The translations under genes and the position numbers were made by a program. Below, in pieces: positions 1 through 9,246 of a stretch of 64,000 bases of DNA. This DNA comes from Pseudomonas fluorescens (lineage in GTDB: Bacteria; Pseudomonadota; Gammaproteobacteria; Pseudomonadales; Pseudomonadaceae). The stretch is from NCBI RefSeq assembly GCF_004683905.1, contig NZ_CP038438.1:3844001-3908000 (forward strand), read 5' to 3'. Each line of letters begins with the position of its first letter. Within the stretch, counting starts at the first letter, position 1. The notes below the pieces were generated by a model. The model was not told the DNA's origin, ran no database searches, and worked only from the letters and a program-made list of their open reading frames with translations.

Positions 1-722
1 ACATCAATCACCTGACCCCGCGCACGCTAGACATCGACAAGGTTCAGGCGCAAATGCCGGTGCATGGCATCACCCCGAAAGCGGTAATCGAAGGGCCGCC
101 GCGTCGGCACTGCCCGATCCTGCTGCGCCAGACCAGTTTCAAAGCGCTGGATGAGCCGATCACTTTCACCGACCAGCACAACACCCGTGGCAGCCACAGC
201 GCGCGCTTCGGCGAGATCGAACAACGCGGCGCGGCGCTGACTCCCAAGGGCCGGGCGCTGTATGACCGCCTGTTGAATGCCGCGCGCGATGAACTCGGTG
301 ACTTCCCCAACGAAGGCAACGCCGCACGTTACAACGCGCTGATGACTCAGCACTTTGGCGAATTTCCTGACAGCGTCGAAGGCATGCGCGAACAGGAGCT
401 GGCGTATTTTCGCTACTTTCCTACGGAAAAAGGCCTGGCAGCGGGTAGCCTAACGTCCGCATCGCTGGAGGATTTGCTCCGCGAGGGCCACGTGAAAGCT
501 GGACCGTTGGTGTACGAAGATTTCCTGCCGGTGAGTGCGGCGGGGATTTTTCAGTCGAACCTTGGGGACGCGGCGCAGACGCACTATGGCGAACACTCCA
601 ACCGCCAGGCGTTCGAACAGGCGCTGGGGCGTGCGACCATTGATGAGTTGAGGTTGTATGCCGAGACGCAGCGGCGTTCGATTGAGGAGTGTGCTCAGGT
701 TTTGGGCGTGAAACTGTTCTGA
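1..722 (+). CDS. hglS: 2-oxoadipate dioxygenase/decarboxylase (DUF1338 family), 3' part
   Basis: The last 240 or so codons of a DUF1338/YdcJ-family gene; the 5' part lies outside the window and the frame is open from base 3. HglS-type enzymes convert 2-oxoadipate to D-2-hydroxyglutarate in lysine catabolism and are cytosolic metalloenzymes with a VOC-like fold that bind metal through two His and one Glu. The visible NHLTPR segment near the window edge and the GEIEQRG segment are the likely second His and the Glu; the GSHSARFGEIEQRG block and the downstream ALTPKGRALYD block are typical of the family. The enzyme role is known for the family; assignment here rests on this C-terminal half only. 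Confidence 0.85.
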   Translation, partial: INHLTPRTLDIDKVQAQMPVHGITPKAVIEGPPRRHCPILLRQTSFKALDEPITFTDQHNTRGSHSARFGEIEQRGAALTPKGRALYDRLLNAARDELGDFPNEGNAARYNALMTQHFGEFPDSVEGMREQELAYFRYFPTEKGLAAGSLTSASLEDLLREGHVKAGPLVYEDFLPVSAAGIFQSNLGDAAQTHYGEHSNRQAFEQALGRATIDELRLYAETQRRSIEECAQVLGVKLF

Positions 723-816
723 CTGTGGCGAGGGAGCTTGCTCCCGCTGGGCTGCGAAGCGGCCCTCGTTTTGGGAGCGCTGCGCACTCCAGCGGGAGCA
801 AGCTCCCTCGCCACAG
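723..816. repeat. REPIN (paired inverted REP)
   Basis: Arms CTGTGGCGAGGGAGCTTGCT and its complement face each other around a short spacer immediately after the hglS stop codon. This is the usual Pseudomonas REP doublet; it may also serve as a 3' end stabiliser or terminator. Confidence 0.85.
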
Positions 817-885
817 AATCAAATGTTGCCTCTAGCGCAGTCGCGACAACAAGGCGAAACGCTCGACGCTGGCCCTTGGCCTTAC

Positions 886-903
886 TGCGCAACTTCTTGC
901 GCA
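886..903. promoter_or_regulatory. Dyad element, copy 1 (TGCGCAA-N4-TTGCGCA)
   Basis: TGCGCAACTTCTTGCGCA is an inverted repeat of 7-base arms around CTTC. The same 18-mer recurs at 968-985 and in the opposite orientation at 990-1007. It lies about 200 bases upstream of the sigma-54-like promoter of hcp, a plausible position for an enhancer site. Confidence 0.55.
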
Positions 904-965
904 CTCGCTCGGCGAAAAAGACTGATCATCGCGCTGTAGGCCTTGAGGCACGTGGCCCGCAGCCG

Positions 966-1009
966 AGTGCGCAACTTCTTGCGCAGTACTGCGCAAGAAG
1001 TTGCGCACT
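966..1009. promoter_or_regulatory. Perfect 44-bp palindrome, dyad copies 2 and 3
   Basis: Two copies of the TGCGCAACTTCTTGCGCA dyad in opposite orientation, joined by GTAC, form a perfect 44-base palindrome. It is 85-130 bases upstream of the -24/-12 element of hcp. This spacing fits upstream activator sites of sigma-54 enhancer-binding proteins such as VasH/Sfa-type T6SS regulators (family knowledge); the cognate protein is not in this window. Confidence 0.6.
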
Positions 1010-1093
1010 TTCCCTCTCGATTCAGCAAAAAACATCGGCCAAACCGCACGCCAGAGCCACTCCACCCCCGGTTGCCGGGACCTTCGACAAACC

Positions 1094-1109
1094 TGGCACG
1101 CTCCTTGAT
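1094..1109 (+). promoter_or_regulatory. Sigma-54 (RpoN) promoter of hcp
   Basis: TGGCACG, four bases, TTGAT matches the -24/-12 consensus TGGCACG-N4-TTGCW with one mismatch in the -12 box. The GG and the -12 dinucleotide are separated by 10 bases as required. Transcription would start near 1120, leaving a leader of about 60 bases before hcp. hcp operons of several T6SSs are known to be RpoN-dependent. Confidence 0.65.
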
Positions 1110-1179
1110 AACAGTCAGGCACCCACCGGGCGATTTCGCCTCCCGGGCACCCTAAATTTATCCGCAAGGAGAGCACCCC

Positions 1180-1695
1180 ATGGCAACACCAGCGTACATG
1201 TCGGTTACCGGCGAAAAACAAGGCCTGATCACTGCCGGCGCCTTCACCGCCGACTCCGTTGGCAACACCTACCAGGAAGGCCACGAAGACCAGGTCATGG
1301 TTCAGGCTTTCAGCCACGACGTGATCATCCCGCGTGACCCACAATCCGGTCAGCCAACCGGTCAGCGCGTGCACAAGCCAGTGATCATCACCAAGGTCTA
1401 CGACAAGGCTTCGCCTCTACTGCAAGCTGCTCTGACCTCCGGCGAGCGCATGAGCGAAATCGTTATCCAGTGGTACCGTACTTCGGCTCAAGGTACTCAA
1501 GAGCACTACTACACCACCAAACTGGAAGACGCGATCATCGTCGCCATCAACAACAAAATGCACAACTGCCAGGATCCAGGCAACTCGCACTTCACCCACC
1601 TGGAAGAAGTGCAGTTCACCTACCGCAAAATCACCTGGACCCACGAAGTATCCGGTACTTCGGGTTCCGATGACTGGCGTGCTCCAGTCGTTTAA
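1180..1695 (+). CDS. hcp: Hcp family T6SS tube protein
   Basis: 171 residues. Hcp (TssD) hexamers stack to form the T6SS inner tube and are also exported and can carry effectors. The sequence has the Hcp signature: start MATPAYMSVTGEKQG, a central HKPVIITKVYDKASPLL block and a C-terminal THLEEVQFTYRKITWTH block. The ATG is preceded by AAGGAG (1166-1171) at good spacing. It is the first gene of an orphan island: no core tss genes are visible nearby, so the apparatus must be encoded elsewhere. A stem-loop between hcp and vgrG suggests hcp transcripts are more abundant than the rest. Confidence 0.95.
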   Translation: MATPAYMSVTGEKQGLITAGAFTADSVGNTYQEGHEDQVMVQAFSHDVIIPRDPQSGQPTGQRVHKPVIITKVYDKASPLLQAALTSGERMSEIVIQWYRTSAQGTQEHYYTTKLEDAIIVAINNKMHNCQDPGNSHFTHLEEVQFTYRKITWTHEVSGTSGSDDWRAPVV

Positions 1696-1715
1696 TTACG
1701 GCTGATCGTTACAAG

Positions 1716-1746
1716 CATCGACCAGCCCTGCTGGTCGATGTTGTTT
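1716..1746 (+). terminator. Stem-loop after hcp (partial terminator/attenuator)
   Basis: CATCGACCAG-CCCTG-CTGGTCGATG is a perfect 10-bp stem followed by TTGTTT. The weak U tract suggests read-through into vgrG, giving high Hcp and lower VgrG. Confidence 0.6.
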
Positions 1747-1826
1747 ACGCCCCTCCAGAATTTCGCGTGCGTTGAACCGCCTTGCGGTTGTCGACGAACG
1801 CCGCTGTACAGCACGAGGAACAAGGG

Positions 1827-3869
1827 ATGTTCGCGCCGGCCAATGAAACCCACTTTGCCCTGACCATCGAAGGGCTCTCCGCCGATTTTCAGGTGTTTAC
1901 CCTGACCGGCCGGGAAGCCATCAGCCAGCCTTTTGTCTTTGAGGTGGAGCTGGTCAGTGAGCAGCCGTCGCTGGACCTCGAAACCCTGCTGCACAAACCG
2001 GCCTTCCTGCAGCTGTCGCCCGATGGCAGCGGCATCCATGGCCAGATCTACCGCGCCGCGCAAGGTGACTCGGGCAAACGCCTGACCCGTTATTCGGTGA
2101 CCCTGCGCCCGCAATTGTCGTACCTGGCGCACCGCGTCAACCAACGGATCTTCCAGAACCTCACGGTGCCGAAAATCATCGGCATGGTTCTCGAAGAGCA
2201 CGGCATTCAAAGCAACGCCTACGAATTCAAGACCGGTTCGATCTATCCCGAGCGCATCTACTGCGTGCAATACGATGAATCGGACCTGCATTTCATCCAG
2301 CGTCTGTGCGAGGAAGAAGGTATTCACTACCACTTCCAGCACAGCGCCACGGCGCACAAGCTGGTGTTCGGCGATGACCAGACGGTGTTCCCGAAACTCA
2401 AGCCTGTGGCCTACCAGCAAGACTCCGGCATGGTCGCCAGTAACCCGGTGATCAAGCGTTTCGACCTGCGCCTGGAAACCCGTACCAGCCGCACCACGCG
2501 CCGCGATTACGACTTCGAAAAACCGCGCCTGACCCTGGAAAGCGAAAACCGCGGCGACGCCCTTCCCGACCTCGAAGACTACGATTACCCGGGCCGGTTC
2601 ATCGACCGCGAGCGCGGCAAACACCTGGCCAAACGCGCCCTCGAACGCCACCGCAGCGACTTCCAGCTCGCCGAAGGCAAGAGCGATCAGCCGCTGCTGG
2701 TCAGCGGCCACTTCCTCGCCCTGACCGAGCACCCGAAGGCCAAGTGGAACGACCTGTGGCTGCTCACCGAAGTCCTCCACGAAGGCAAGCAGCCGCAAGT
2801 GCTGGAAGAGTCGGTGACCAGCGACACCACCGCCCTCAAAGATGATTTCCATCAGGGCTATCGCAACCGCTTCCAGGCAACGCCGTGGGACGTACCCAAC
2901 CGACCACCGTTGCGCCACCCGAAACCGCGCATCCTCGGCAGCCAGAGCGCCGTGGTCACCGGCCCCAAAGGTGAAGAGATTCACTGCGACCAGTACGGTC
3001 GGGTCAAAGTGCAATTCCACTGGGACCGCGAAGGCCAGGCCGACGACAAAACCAGTTGCTGGCTGCGCGTCTCCAGCGCCTGGGCCGGCGCCCAGTACGG
3101 CGGCATCGCCATCCCGCGCATCGGCATGGAAGTGCTGGTCACCTTCCTTGAGGGCGACCCCGATCAACCGCTGATCAGCGGCTGCCTGTACCACAAGGAA
3201 AACACCGTCCCGTATGAGCTGCCGGCAAACAAGACCCGTAGCACCTTCAAGACCCTGAGCTCGATGGGGGGCGGCGGTTACAACGAACTGCGCATCGAAG
3301 ACAAGAAAGGTCAGGAGCAGATCTTCCTCCACGCCCAGCGCGACTGGGACGAGAACATCGAGCACGATCAGAAGATCCGCGTCGGCAACGAACGCCACGA
3401 CACCGTCGAGCAGAACAGCTACACGGAATTCAAAGCCGAAGAACATCACACCGTCTACGAAGACCGCAAAGTCGAAGCCCGCGCCAACGACCACCTGACC
3501 GTGGGCGTGAACCAGCACATCAAGATCGGCACCGGCCAATTCATCGACGCCGGCCAGGAAATCCACCTGAGCAGCGGCATGAAAGTCGTGCTCGAAGCCG
3601 GCGCCGAGTTGACCCTGATCGGCGGCGGCAGCTTCATCAAGATCGACGCCGGCGGCGTGACCATGAGCGGCCCGGTGATCAACATGAACTCCGGCGGCAG
3701 CCCAGGCAGCGGCACCGGCGCCGCCCCGCTGATGCCCGGCATCCTGAAACAGGCCGACACTGACAAGGCCGGCCAGGTCCTGACCCCGGCCCAGATCAAT
3801 ACCCTCAAACGCAACGCGCCGTTCTGCGAAGAATGCGAAAAATGCAAGGCAGGTGCCTGTGCCATCTGA
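1827..3869 (+). CDS. vgrG: VgrG type VI spike protein (TssI)
   Basis: 680 residues. The VgrG trimer caps the Hcp tube and carries effectors. Residues 1 to about 370 are the gp27-like part, about 378-466 the gp5-like OB domain (GRVKVQFHWD, WLRVSSAWAG, GMEVLVTFLEGDPDQP), then the beta-helix spike with DUF2345-like repeats. A short tail from about residue 667 contains FCEECEKCKAGAC, a cysteine-rich end. The start is chosen at 1827 because GAGGAA (1815-1820) precedes it; a 15-codon upstream extension from 1782 lacks family similarity. There is no enzymatic C-terminal extension, so it probably delivers the DUF4123-linked Rhs effector. Overlaps the next gene by 17 bases. Confidence 0.95.
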   Translation: MFAPANETHFALTIEGLSADFQVFTLTGREAISQPFVFEVELVSEQPSLDLETLLHKPAFLQLSPDGSGIHGQIYRAAQGDSGKRLTRYSVTLRPQLSYLAHRVNQRIFQNLTVPKIIGMVLEEHGIQSNAYEFKTGSIYPERIYCVQYDESDLHFIQRLCEEEGIHYHFQHSATAHKLVFGDDQTVFPKLKPVAYQQDSGMVASNPVIKRFDLRLETRTSRTTRRDYDFEKPRLTLESENRGDALPDLEDYDYPGRFIDRERGKHLAKRALERHRSDFQLAEGKSDQPLLVSGHFLALTEHPKAKWNDLWLLTEVLHEGKQPQVLEESVTSDTTALKDDFHQGYRNRFQATPWDVPNRPPLRHPKPRILGSQSAVVTGPKGEEIHCDQYGRVKVQFHWDREGQADDKTSCWLRVSSAWAGAQYGGIAIPRIGMEVLVTFLEGDPDQPLISGCLYHKENTVPYELPANKTRSTFKTLSSMGGGGYNELRIEDKKGQEQIFLHAQRDWDENIEHDQKIRVGNERHDTVEQNSYTEFKAEEHHTVYEDRKVEARANDHLTVGVNQHIKIGTGQFIDAGQEIHLSSGMKVVLEAGAELTLIGGGSFIKIDAGGVTMSGPVINMNSGGSPGSGTGAAPLMPGILKQADTDKAGQVLTPAQINTLKRNAPFCEECEKCKAGACAI

Positions 3870-4596
3870 TCGACTGACACCCAAGGATTGGCTGGCACAA
3901 CAGCCGCTGCAGACTGGCGAGCGCCTGTACCTGATCGTCAGCGCAGCAAGCGATGCCGACGCGCTGAAAACCCTGTACCTGACCGAACCCACCGCCCAGC
4001 TCCTGCCGATCTGGGGCGGCACGCCCTACTCCACCTGGCAACCGGTGATGCCCTACGTCACCGAACTCAAACCGAACTCGGCATTCCTGCCCTGGATCGC
4101 CGAAACCGACGCCCTCGATTGGGGCTGGCTGGCGGTCTCACGCGCCGAACCGAACGAGGTGTTCGAACACCTGCGCAGCCTGACCCAGGTGAAGATGCCG
4201 GACGGGACCGAGGTGTTTTTCCGCTTCTGGGATGGGCGGCATATCTACCCGATTCTGAAGGGGATTGGGGAGAAGGCTGGGGAAGTAATGCCGGTGTTTG
4301 AGCGGTATTTGATTAATGGGCAGACGCTGGAGGTTGGGACACGGGTGTTGCCGAAGGTGAAGGATTGGCCGTGGTGGGAGGTGCCGAAGGATTTGCTGGA
4401 TGGCTTAGCCAAGGACAACCCGACGACACTGATCAGCAACCTTATGCAGTGGCTGGAAGAAGACCGCCCGGACATTTACAACGCTTGGCCTGAGAACAAC
4501 CTGAAGCTGAAAGTCAGCCGTTTCGTGCGCCGCCCGGATGCGCCGAAAAACCTTAAAGAAGCACTGTTAAACCACCTGATTCTGGAGCAAGGCTGA
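3853..4596 (+). CDS. DUF4123 T6SS effector adaptor (Tap/TEC)
   Basis: 247 residues starting with GTG inside the end of vgrG. DUF4123 proteins are cytosolic chaperones that load a cognate effector onto its VgrG. The N-terminal half shows the family pattern (YLIVSAASDADALKTLY, then LLPIWGG, and FLPWIAE with a GWLAVS segment); the C-terminal half is variable and probably binds the effector. It sits between vgrG and the rhs toxin gene, overlapping vgrG by 17 bases and the rhs start by one base, so the three are translationally coupled. This order predicts that it escorts the Rhs protein. Confidence 0.88.
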   Translation: MPVPSDRLTPKDWLAQQPLQTGERLYLIVSAASDADALKTLYLTEPTAQLLPIWGGTPYSTWQPVMPYVTELKPNSAFLPWIAETDALDWGWLAVSRAEPNEVFEHLRSLTQVKMPDGTEVFFRFWDGRHIYPILKGIGEKAGEVMPVFERYLINGQTLEVGTRVLPKVKDWPWWEVPKDLLDGLAKDNPTTLISNLMQWLEEDRPDIYNAWPENNLKLKVSRFVRRPDAPKNLKEALLNHLILEQG

Positions 4597-7500
4597 TGGA
4601 TCGCGTTGCCTTTGTTGATAAACAACTCTCTACCTTCCCGGACAGTTTGAAGGACTACCGAGAACTGACTGAAAGCAAATATGCGGAATGGCTGGACAAG
4701 GGGCCTCAATTTCTCGATAGACCAGCATTTTTTGGGTTGAGCAGATCCATCAAGCTCGGGAGCGCGAACGCTACTGTCAGTGTGAAAGACGATGAGTTCG
4801 AATCCACGGTTGCACAGTGCCCCAAGGATGGCAGACTGCTGATCGAAAGTAAGTTTGTCTCCGTCAACGACATTCCCGTTGGCAATATAACGGTCGAGGT
4901 CACTCCCAAAGAAGGCGGCACAGCAACTTCTATCACTCTCGATGCTGATGGAAAAGGTGTTTACAAGGGCGTACCAGGAAAAAAATACTTCGTTCGGGTA
5001 CAAAGCTCAGTAACAAAAAATCAGCTAAATCAGCTATTTAGCTCCTACGACGGGTTCACCGCACAGTTAAAAGACTGGCTCGACTTAGAATGGAGAAAAT
5101 ACAGACCACTTTGGCCGAAGGAAACACTTGCCTCCCCCTACCTCGCCCAGATGAAGGGAACGCTCATTGGAAGTTGGGAGGCGATCAAGGCAGCATTTGA
5201 CGGCATTAAGCGAATCTTTGAGATCCTGAAGGATCCGAAACAATTCGCAAAGGAATTGGGAGAAAGCGCGAGCGATTTGTTGAGACTAGCGAAAGAAACA
5301 CCAGCGATGATGGAAAAGCTGATGTTGCTAGCCAGCGACCAAGCGGCACTTTTTCTTATTCTGAAGGCGTCAGGAATCTGGCTACTACAACTCCCTCCCA
5401 GCGTAATATCCGGAAAAACCGCAGAACAAATATCCAGCGCCATCGTAACTATTTTAATAGATATTCTTCTGGCGATCGTTCTCACGTTCGCTGCAGAGGG
5501 CTCAGGTATTGCCTACCTCGGCGTGCGCTTGGTTAACTACGGTGCAAGAGTTATCGAAGCTGTCTCTGGGTTTGTAAAATCCATATTCAGTATTGTTAAA
5601 AAGTTCATGGAAGCGATCGAGCACTACAAAAAACTCGCTACAAGGGCGATCGCTGGGACTTTTGAAAAGGGCAAGGTCAAACTTGGCTGGGACCGACAAG
5701 ACCATGCAAAAGTTGGCAGTTCAGAGCATGTTGATGACAAATCAAAACAGTCAACCAACCACGACGATAAAAACGTCGCCTGCACCAGGGAAACTTGTGT
5801 TAACGGCTGCCCAGTATCGATGGTTACAGGGGAGGAACTGCTAACGCTTACTGACGGCCAGTTAAATGGACTGTTTCCATTCGAATGGACCCGCCTATAT
5901 CGTACTAGCGCAGCAGAAGTAGACTGTGGACTAGGCTACGGGTGGAGTCACGCTCTTGCGCAGCGAGTCCAAGTGAATGACGACGGGATTGTCTGGACAG
6001 ATCATGAAAATCGCATCACCAACTTTCCGCTTCCTAGCGAACAACGGTCAGCAATAACCAATAGCCTAGCAAAAGCGGCTATCTTTATTGGTGATGATCC
6101 ATCTGAACTCATTCTGACCCAGGCAGGCGAGCGCCCGCTGTTCTATCACTTCAGGTACAACAGCGAAGGCGCAACACTTATTGCAATTACTGACCGGTAT
6201 CGTAATCGGCTTCATATTACTCGCGATATTCATGGACGAATCAAACGTGTAGATAACGGTGCGGGACGAGCATTATTAATTCGCTATAATCGCAAGCATA
6301 TTGTATCTGTCGATTATCAGCAGTTCATCCCTGCAGACAACCTGGAAGATGCTTGGGCCACCATTCAAACACTTGTCACTTATCGATACGACGAGCACAG
6401 TCGCCTCGTGGAAGCGAAAAACGCCGCGGGTGAAAGTGAGCTTTATTCCTATAACCACCAAAACGTAATTCTCGAAAGGCAACTAGCTGGTGGTGCGAGC
6501 TTCTTCTGGGAATGGGAGAACGAAGGAAAATCCTCTCGATGCATCCATCATTGGGCAAACTTTACACAGATGGATGCCCGCTATACTTGGGACGATAATG
6601 GAAGCGTCACTGTTACTAACGCTGATGGCAGTGAGGAAATCTACACTCATGACGATCACGCCAGACTCATCAGCAAAGTCGAACCGGGTGGAGCGGAACA
6701 CAGCAACATCTACGACGAAAAGGGCCGTCTTGTTGCCGAAAAGAATCCATTAGGCGCAATCACGGAATACCAGTACAACGACGCGGGTCGATTGGAAGCA
6801 GTAATTCCGCCAGAGGACACACCTACACTTTACGACTACAAATTCGGCTTTGTGTCCGAAGTTCGTCGTGGCGATGCGATCTGGAAATATATACGAAACA
6901 AACAAGGTGATATCACTCAACAAATTGATCCCGACGGTAATTCAACGTATTACTCTTACGATGATCAAGGTCGTCTTTTAGAGATTCTAAACCAGGATGG
7001 CAGCCGCCATAGGTTAGGTTGGAACAACCTCGGCGAATTGCTTGAAGAGCAGTTACCGGATGGTGGGAAACGTAAATACCGTTACGATGCACTTGGGCGG
7101 CAAATCACTCGCCAAGATGAAACGGGCGCCATTACTCAATACCAATGGGATGCCGTTGACCGTCTGATTCAGGTGATCCTACCCGGTGGCGCCAGCCGTG
7201 CCTTCACCTATAACCCGTATGGTCGCGTCACCGCCGAGCGAGACGAACTTGGGCGCATTACCCAGTACGAATATGCTGACAACCTGCATCTTGTCAGTCG
7301 TCGCATCAATCCGGACGGCAGCCAACTGCGCTACCGCTACGACAATGCGGGACTGCTGCTTACCGAAATAGAGAACGAGCGCGGCGAGCAATATCACCTC
7401 GACTACTACGCCAACGGCCTGATCCAACAGGAAACCGGCTTCGACGGTCGTCGCACTGCCTACGAGTACGACCTCAACAGCCAGTTGGTCAAGAAAACCG

Positions 7501-9245
7501 AATTCGGCGATGACGGCAGCGAACTCGTTACCGAATACCAGCGCGATGCTTCTGGCCGCCTGTTGGTAAAAATCCTCGCCGATGGCGAAGAGATTCACTA
7601 CAGCTACGACGGACTGGGTCGTCTGGTAAATGTCGACGACGGCAATTGGCCACTCGCCTACGAATACGATGTGCAAGATCGCCTGATCACTGAACACCAA
7701 GGCTGGGGCACCACACGTTACGAATATGACAGCGTCGGCCAACTGAACCACTGCCGCCTGCCCGATGGCAGCAAACTTGACTACCGTCACCTGCCCGGCG
7801 GACGTCTGAGCAGCATCGACCTCAATGGCTCTCGCCTGACCGCTCACCAGTTCAGCGCCGGACGCGAACAGCAACGCCAACAAGGTCTGCTGCTCAGCCA
7901 ATACCAGTACGATGAGCAGGGTCGCTTGCAAGCCCACACAGTCGGCCAGCGAGACAAGAACCTGTTTCAGCGTCGATACAACTACGACGCCAACGGCAAT
8001 CTCGCCGGTATCGATGACAGCCGCAAAGGCAAGCGCAGCTACCACTACGACCCGCTCGACCGACTCATCAGCGTGCGCGGCGCCACACCGGAAAGCTTCG
8101 CCCATGATCCGGCCGGTAACCTGCTGGGTCAAAACAACGAAGGCACAGCGAACCTGGCCAACGTCAAAGGCAACCGCCTGCTGATGCAGGGCGACCGCCA
8201 TTACGACTACGATGCCTACGGCAACCTGATCCGCGAACGCCGTGGTGCCGGCCAGAAACTCGTCACCGAATACCGCTACGACTGCCAGCACCGCCTCATC
8301 GGCGTCAGCCTGCCGGGCGGCAGTACCGCATCCTACAAATACGACGCCTTTGGTCGCCGTATCGAAAAAACCGTCGACGGCCACACTACCGAGTTTCTGT
8401 GGCAAGGCGAACGATTGATCGCTGAAAGCGCGGAAAACCGCTACCGCAGCTACATTTACGAACCTGGCAGCTTCCGCCCTCTGGCAATGCTCGACGGCGA
8501 AGGTCCACGCAAAGCTACGCCGTTCTACTATCAGCTTGATCACCTCGGCACGCCGCAAGAACTCACAGATTACAGCGGCGAGATCATGTGGTCGGCGAAG
8601 TACCGCGCCTACGGTAACCTCGCCGCGCTGGACGTCAGCGAGATTGATAATCCGCTGCGCTTCCAAGGTCAGTACTTCGATGCCGAGACGGGGTTACATT
8701 ACAACCGGCACCGCTACTACAATCCGGGCACTGGGCGGTTTTTGACGCCGGATCCGATCAAGCTCGCGGGTGGGTTGAACAACTATCAGTACGTGCCTAA
8801 TCCTACGGGTTGGGTAGATCCGCTTGGTCTGAACACTTGTCCTGGCGGAGATAAATGCATCCCTGGCCAAGGCGCTGAGGCGCCTGAGGACAAAGCCAGA
8901 GTAAATCAAGGAGATGCGCAGGTTCCAACGGCGGCCGCATCTGTCAATTGGAAGGGATTTTCTTCTGGGAAGTTGCAACCTCATTATCAAAAGCATGTAA
9001 TTGATCAAAAAGAATTCGGAAACATAAGCCAAACTGAATACTTAAAACAGGCGAAAGAATTCTCGAAAGAATCAGGAAGCTTTAACGAAACGAATGTCGG
9101 AAATTTTGTAATCAAACATGACCCAGCAACTGGAAGAATATTTGTTGGACACTTGAAATCCAGAGAAATTAGAACATTTTATAGAGATGATGGTAGAAGC
9201 GCCGACGCCTTCCAATCCGCCATTGAATTGGCTAAGGGTTTATAA
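4596..9245 (+). CDS. Rhs polymorphic toxin, T6SS cargo
   Basis: 1549 residues. Region 1-380 is not a PAAR domain: residues 88-135 look like a small transthyretin/carboxypeptidase-regulatory-like beta domain, followed by helical and hydrophobic stretches (about 252-267 and 282-302) that could be membrane segments. At about residue 395 (CVNGCPVSMVTGEELLTL) a DUF6531-type start of the Rhs shell begins, followed by many YD repeats. The shell ends in the hallmark NYQYVPNPTG-WVDPLGL near residue 1412. The remaining 137 residues are the variable toxin; its HYQKHV, FG, Y..A..F and IRTFY pattern resembles BECR-fold RNase toxins (tentative). Base composition turns AT-rich at the toxin, as expected of an exchanged cassette. 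Its immunity gene starts directly behind it. Confidence 0.93.
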   Translation: MDRVAFVDKQLSTFPDSLKDYRELTESKYAEWLDKGPQFLDRPAFFGLSRSIKLGSANATVSVKDDEFESTVAQCPKDGRLLIESKFVSVNDIPVGNITVEVTPKEGGTATSITLDADGKGVYKGVPGKKYFVRVQSSVTKNQLNQLFSSYDGFTAQLKDWLDLEWRKYRPLWPKETLASPYLAQMKGTLIGSWEAIKAAFDGIKRIFEILKDPKQFAKELGESASDLLRLAKETPAMMEKLMLLASDQAALFLILKASGIWLLQLPPSVISGKTAEQISSAIVTILIDILLAIVLTFAAEGSGIAYLGVRLVNYGARVIEAVSGFVKSIFSIVKKFMEAIEHYKKLATRAIAGTFEKGKVKLGWDRQDHAKVGSSEHVDDKSKQSTNHDDKNVACTRETCVNGCPVSMVTGEELLTLTDGQLNGLFPFEWTRLYRTSAAEVDCGLGYGWSHALAQRVQVNDDGIVWTDHENRITNFPLPSEQRSAITNSLAKAAIFIGDDPSELILTQAGERPLFYHFRYNSEGATLIAITDRYRNRLHITRDIHGRIKRVDNGAGRALLIRYNRKHIVSVDYQQFIPADNLEDAWATIQTLVTYRYDEHSRLVEAKNAAGESELYSYNHQNVILERQLAGGASFFWEWENEGKSSRCIHHWANFTQMDARYTWDDNGSVTVTNADGSEEIYTHDDHARLISKVEPGGAEHSNIYDEKGRLVAEKNPLGAITEYQYNDAGRLEAVIPPEDTPTLYDYKFGFVSEVRRGDAIWKYIRNKQGDITQQIDPDGNSTYYSYDDQGRLLEILNQDGSRHRLGWNNLGELLEEQLPDGGKRKYRYDALGRQITRQDETGAITQYQWDAVDRLIQVILPGGASRAFTYNPYGRVTAERDELGRITQYEYADNLHLVSRRINPDGSQLRYRYDNAGLLLTEIENERGEQYHLDYYANGLIQQETGFDGRRTAYEYDLNSQLVKKTEFGDDGSELVTEYQRDASGRLLVKILADGEEIHYSYDGLGRLVNVDDGNWPLAYEYDVQDRLITEHQGWGTTRYEYDSVGQLNHCRLPDGSKLDYRHLPGGRLSSIDLNGSRLTAHQFSAGREQQRQQGLLLSQYQYDEQGRLQAHTVGQRDKNLFQRRYNYDANGNLAGIDDSRKGKRSYHYDPLDRLISVRGATPESFAHDPAGNLLGQNNEGTANLANVKGNRLLMQGDRHYDYDAYGNLIRERRGAGQKLVTEYRYDCQHRLIGVSLPGGSTASYKYDAFGRRIEKTVDGHTTEFLWQGERLIAESAENRYRSYIYEPGSFRPLAMLDGEGPRKATPFYYQLDHLGTPQELTDYSGEIMWSAKYRAYGNLAALDVSEIDNPLRFQGQYFDAETGLHYNRHRYYNPGTGRFLTPDPIKLAGGLNNYQYVPNPTGWVDPLGLNTCPGGDKCIPGQGAEAPEDKARVNQGDAQVPTAAASVNWKGFSSGKLQPHYQKHVIDQKEFGNISQTEYLKQAKEFSKESGSFNETNVGNFVIKHDPATGRIFVGHLKSREIRTFYRDDGRSADAFQSAIELAKGL

Positions 9246-9246
9246 A

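Noticed and set aside
1692..4022. 776-codon open frame on the minus strand opposite vgrG
   Set aside because: Antisense shadow of a high-GC gene: low-complexity Val/Ala/Asp-rich translation, no domain, and the plus-strand VgrG is unmistakable.
7179..8666. 495-codon minus-strand frame inside rhs
   Set aside because: Repeated Val/Ala-rich antisense of YD repeats; the same shadow recurs in the orphan copy.
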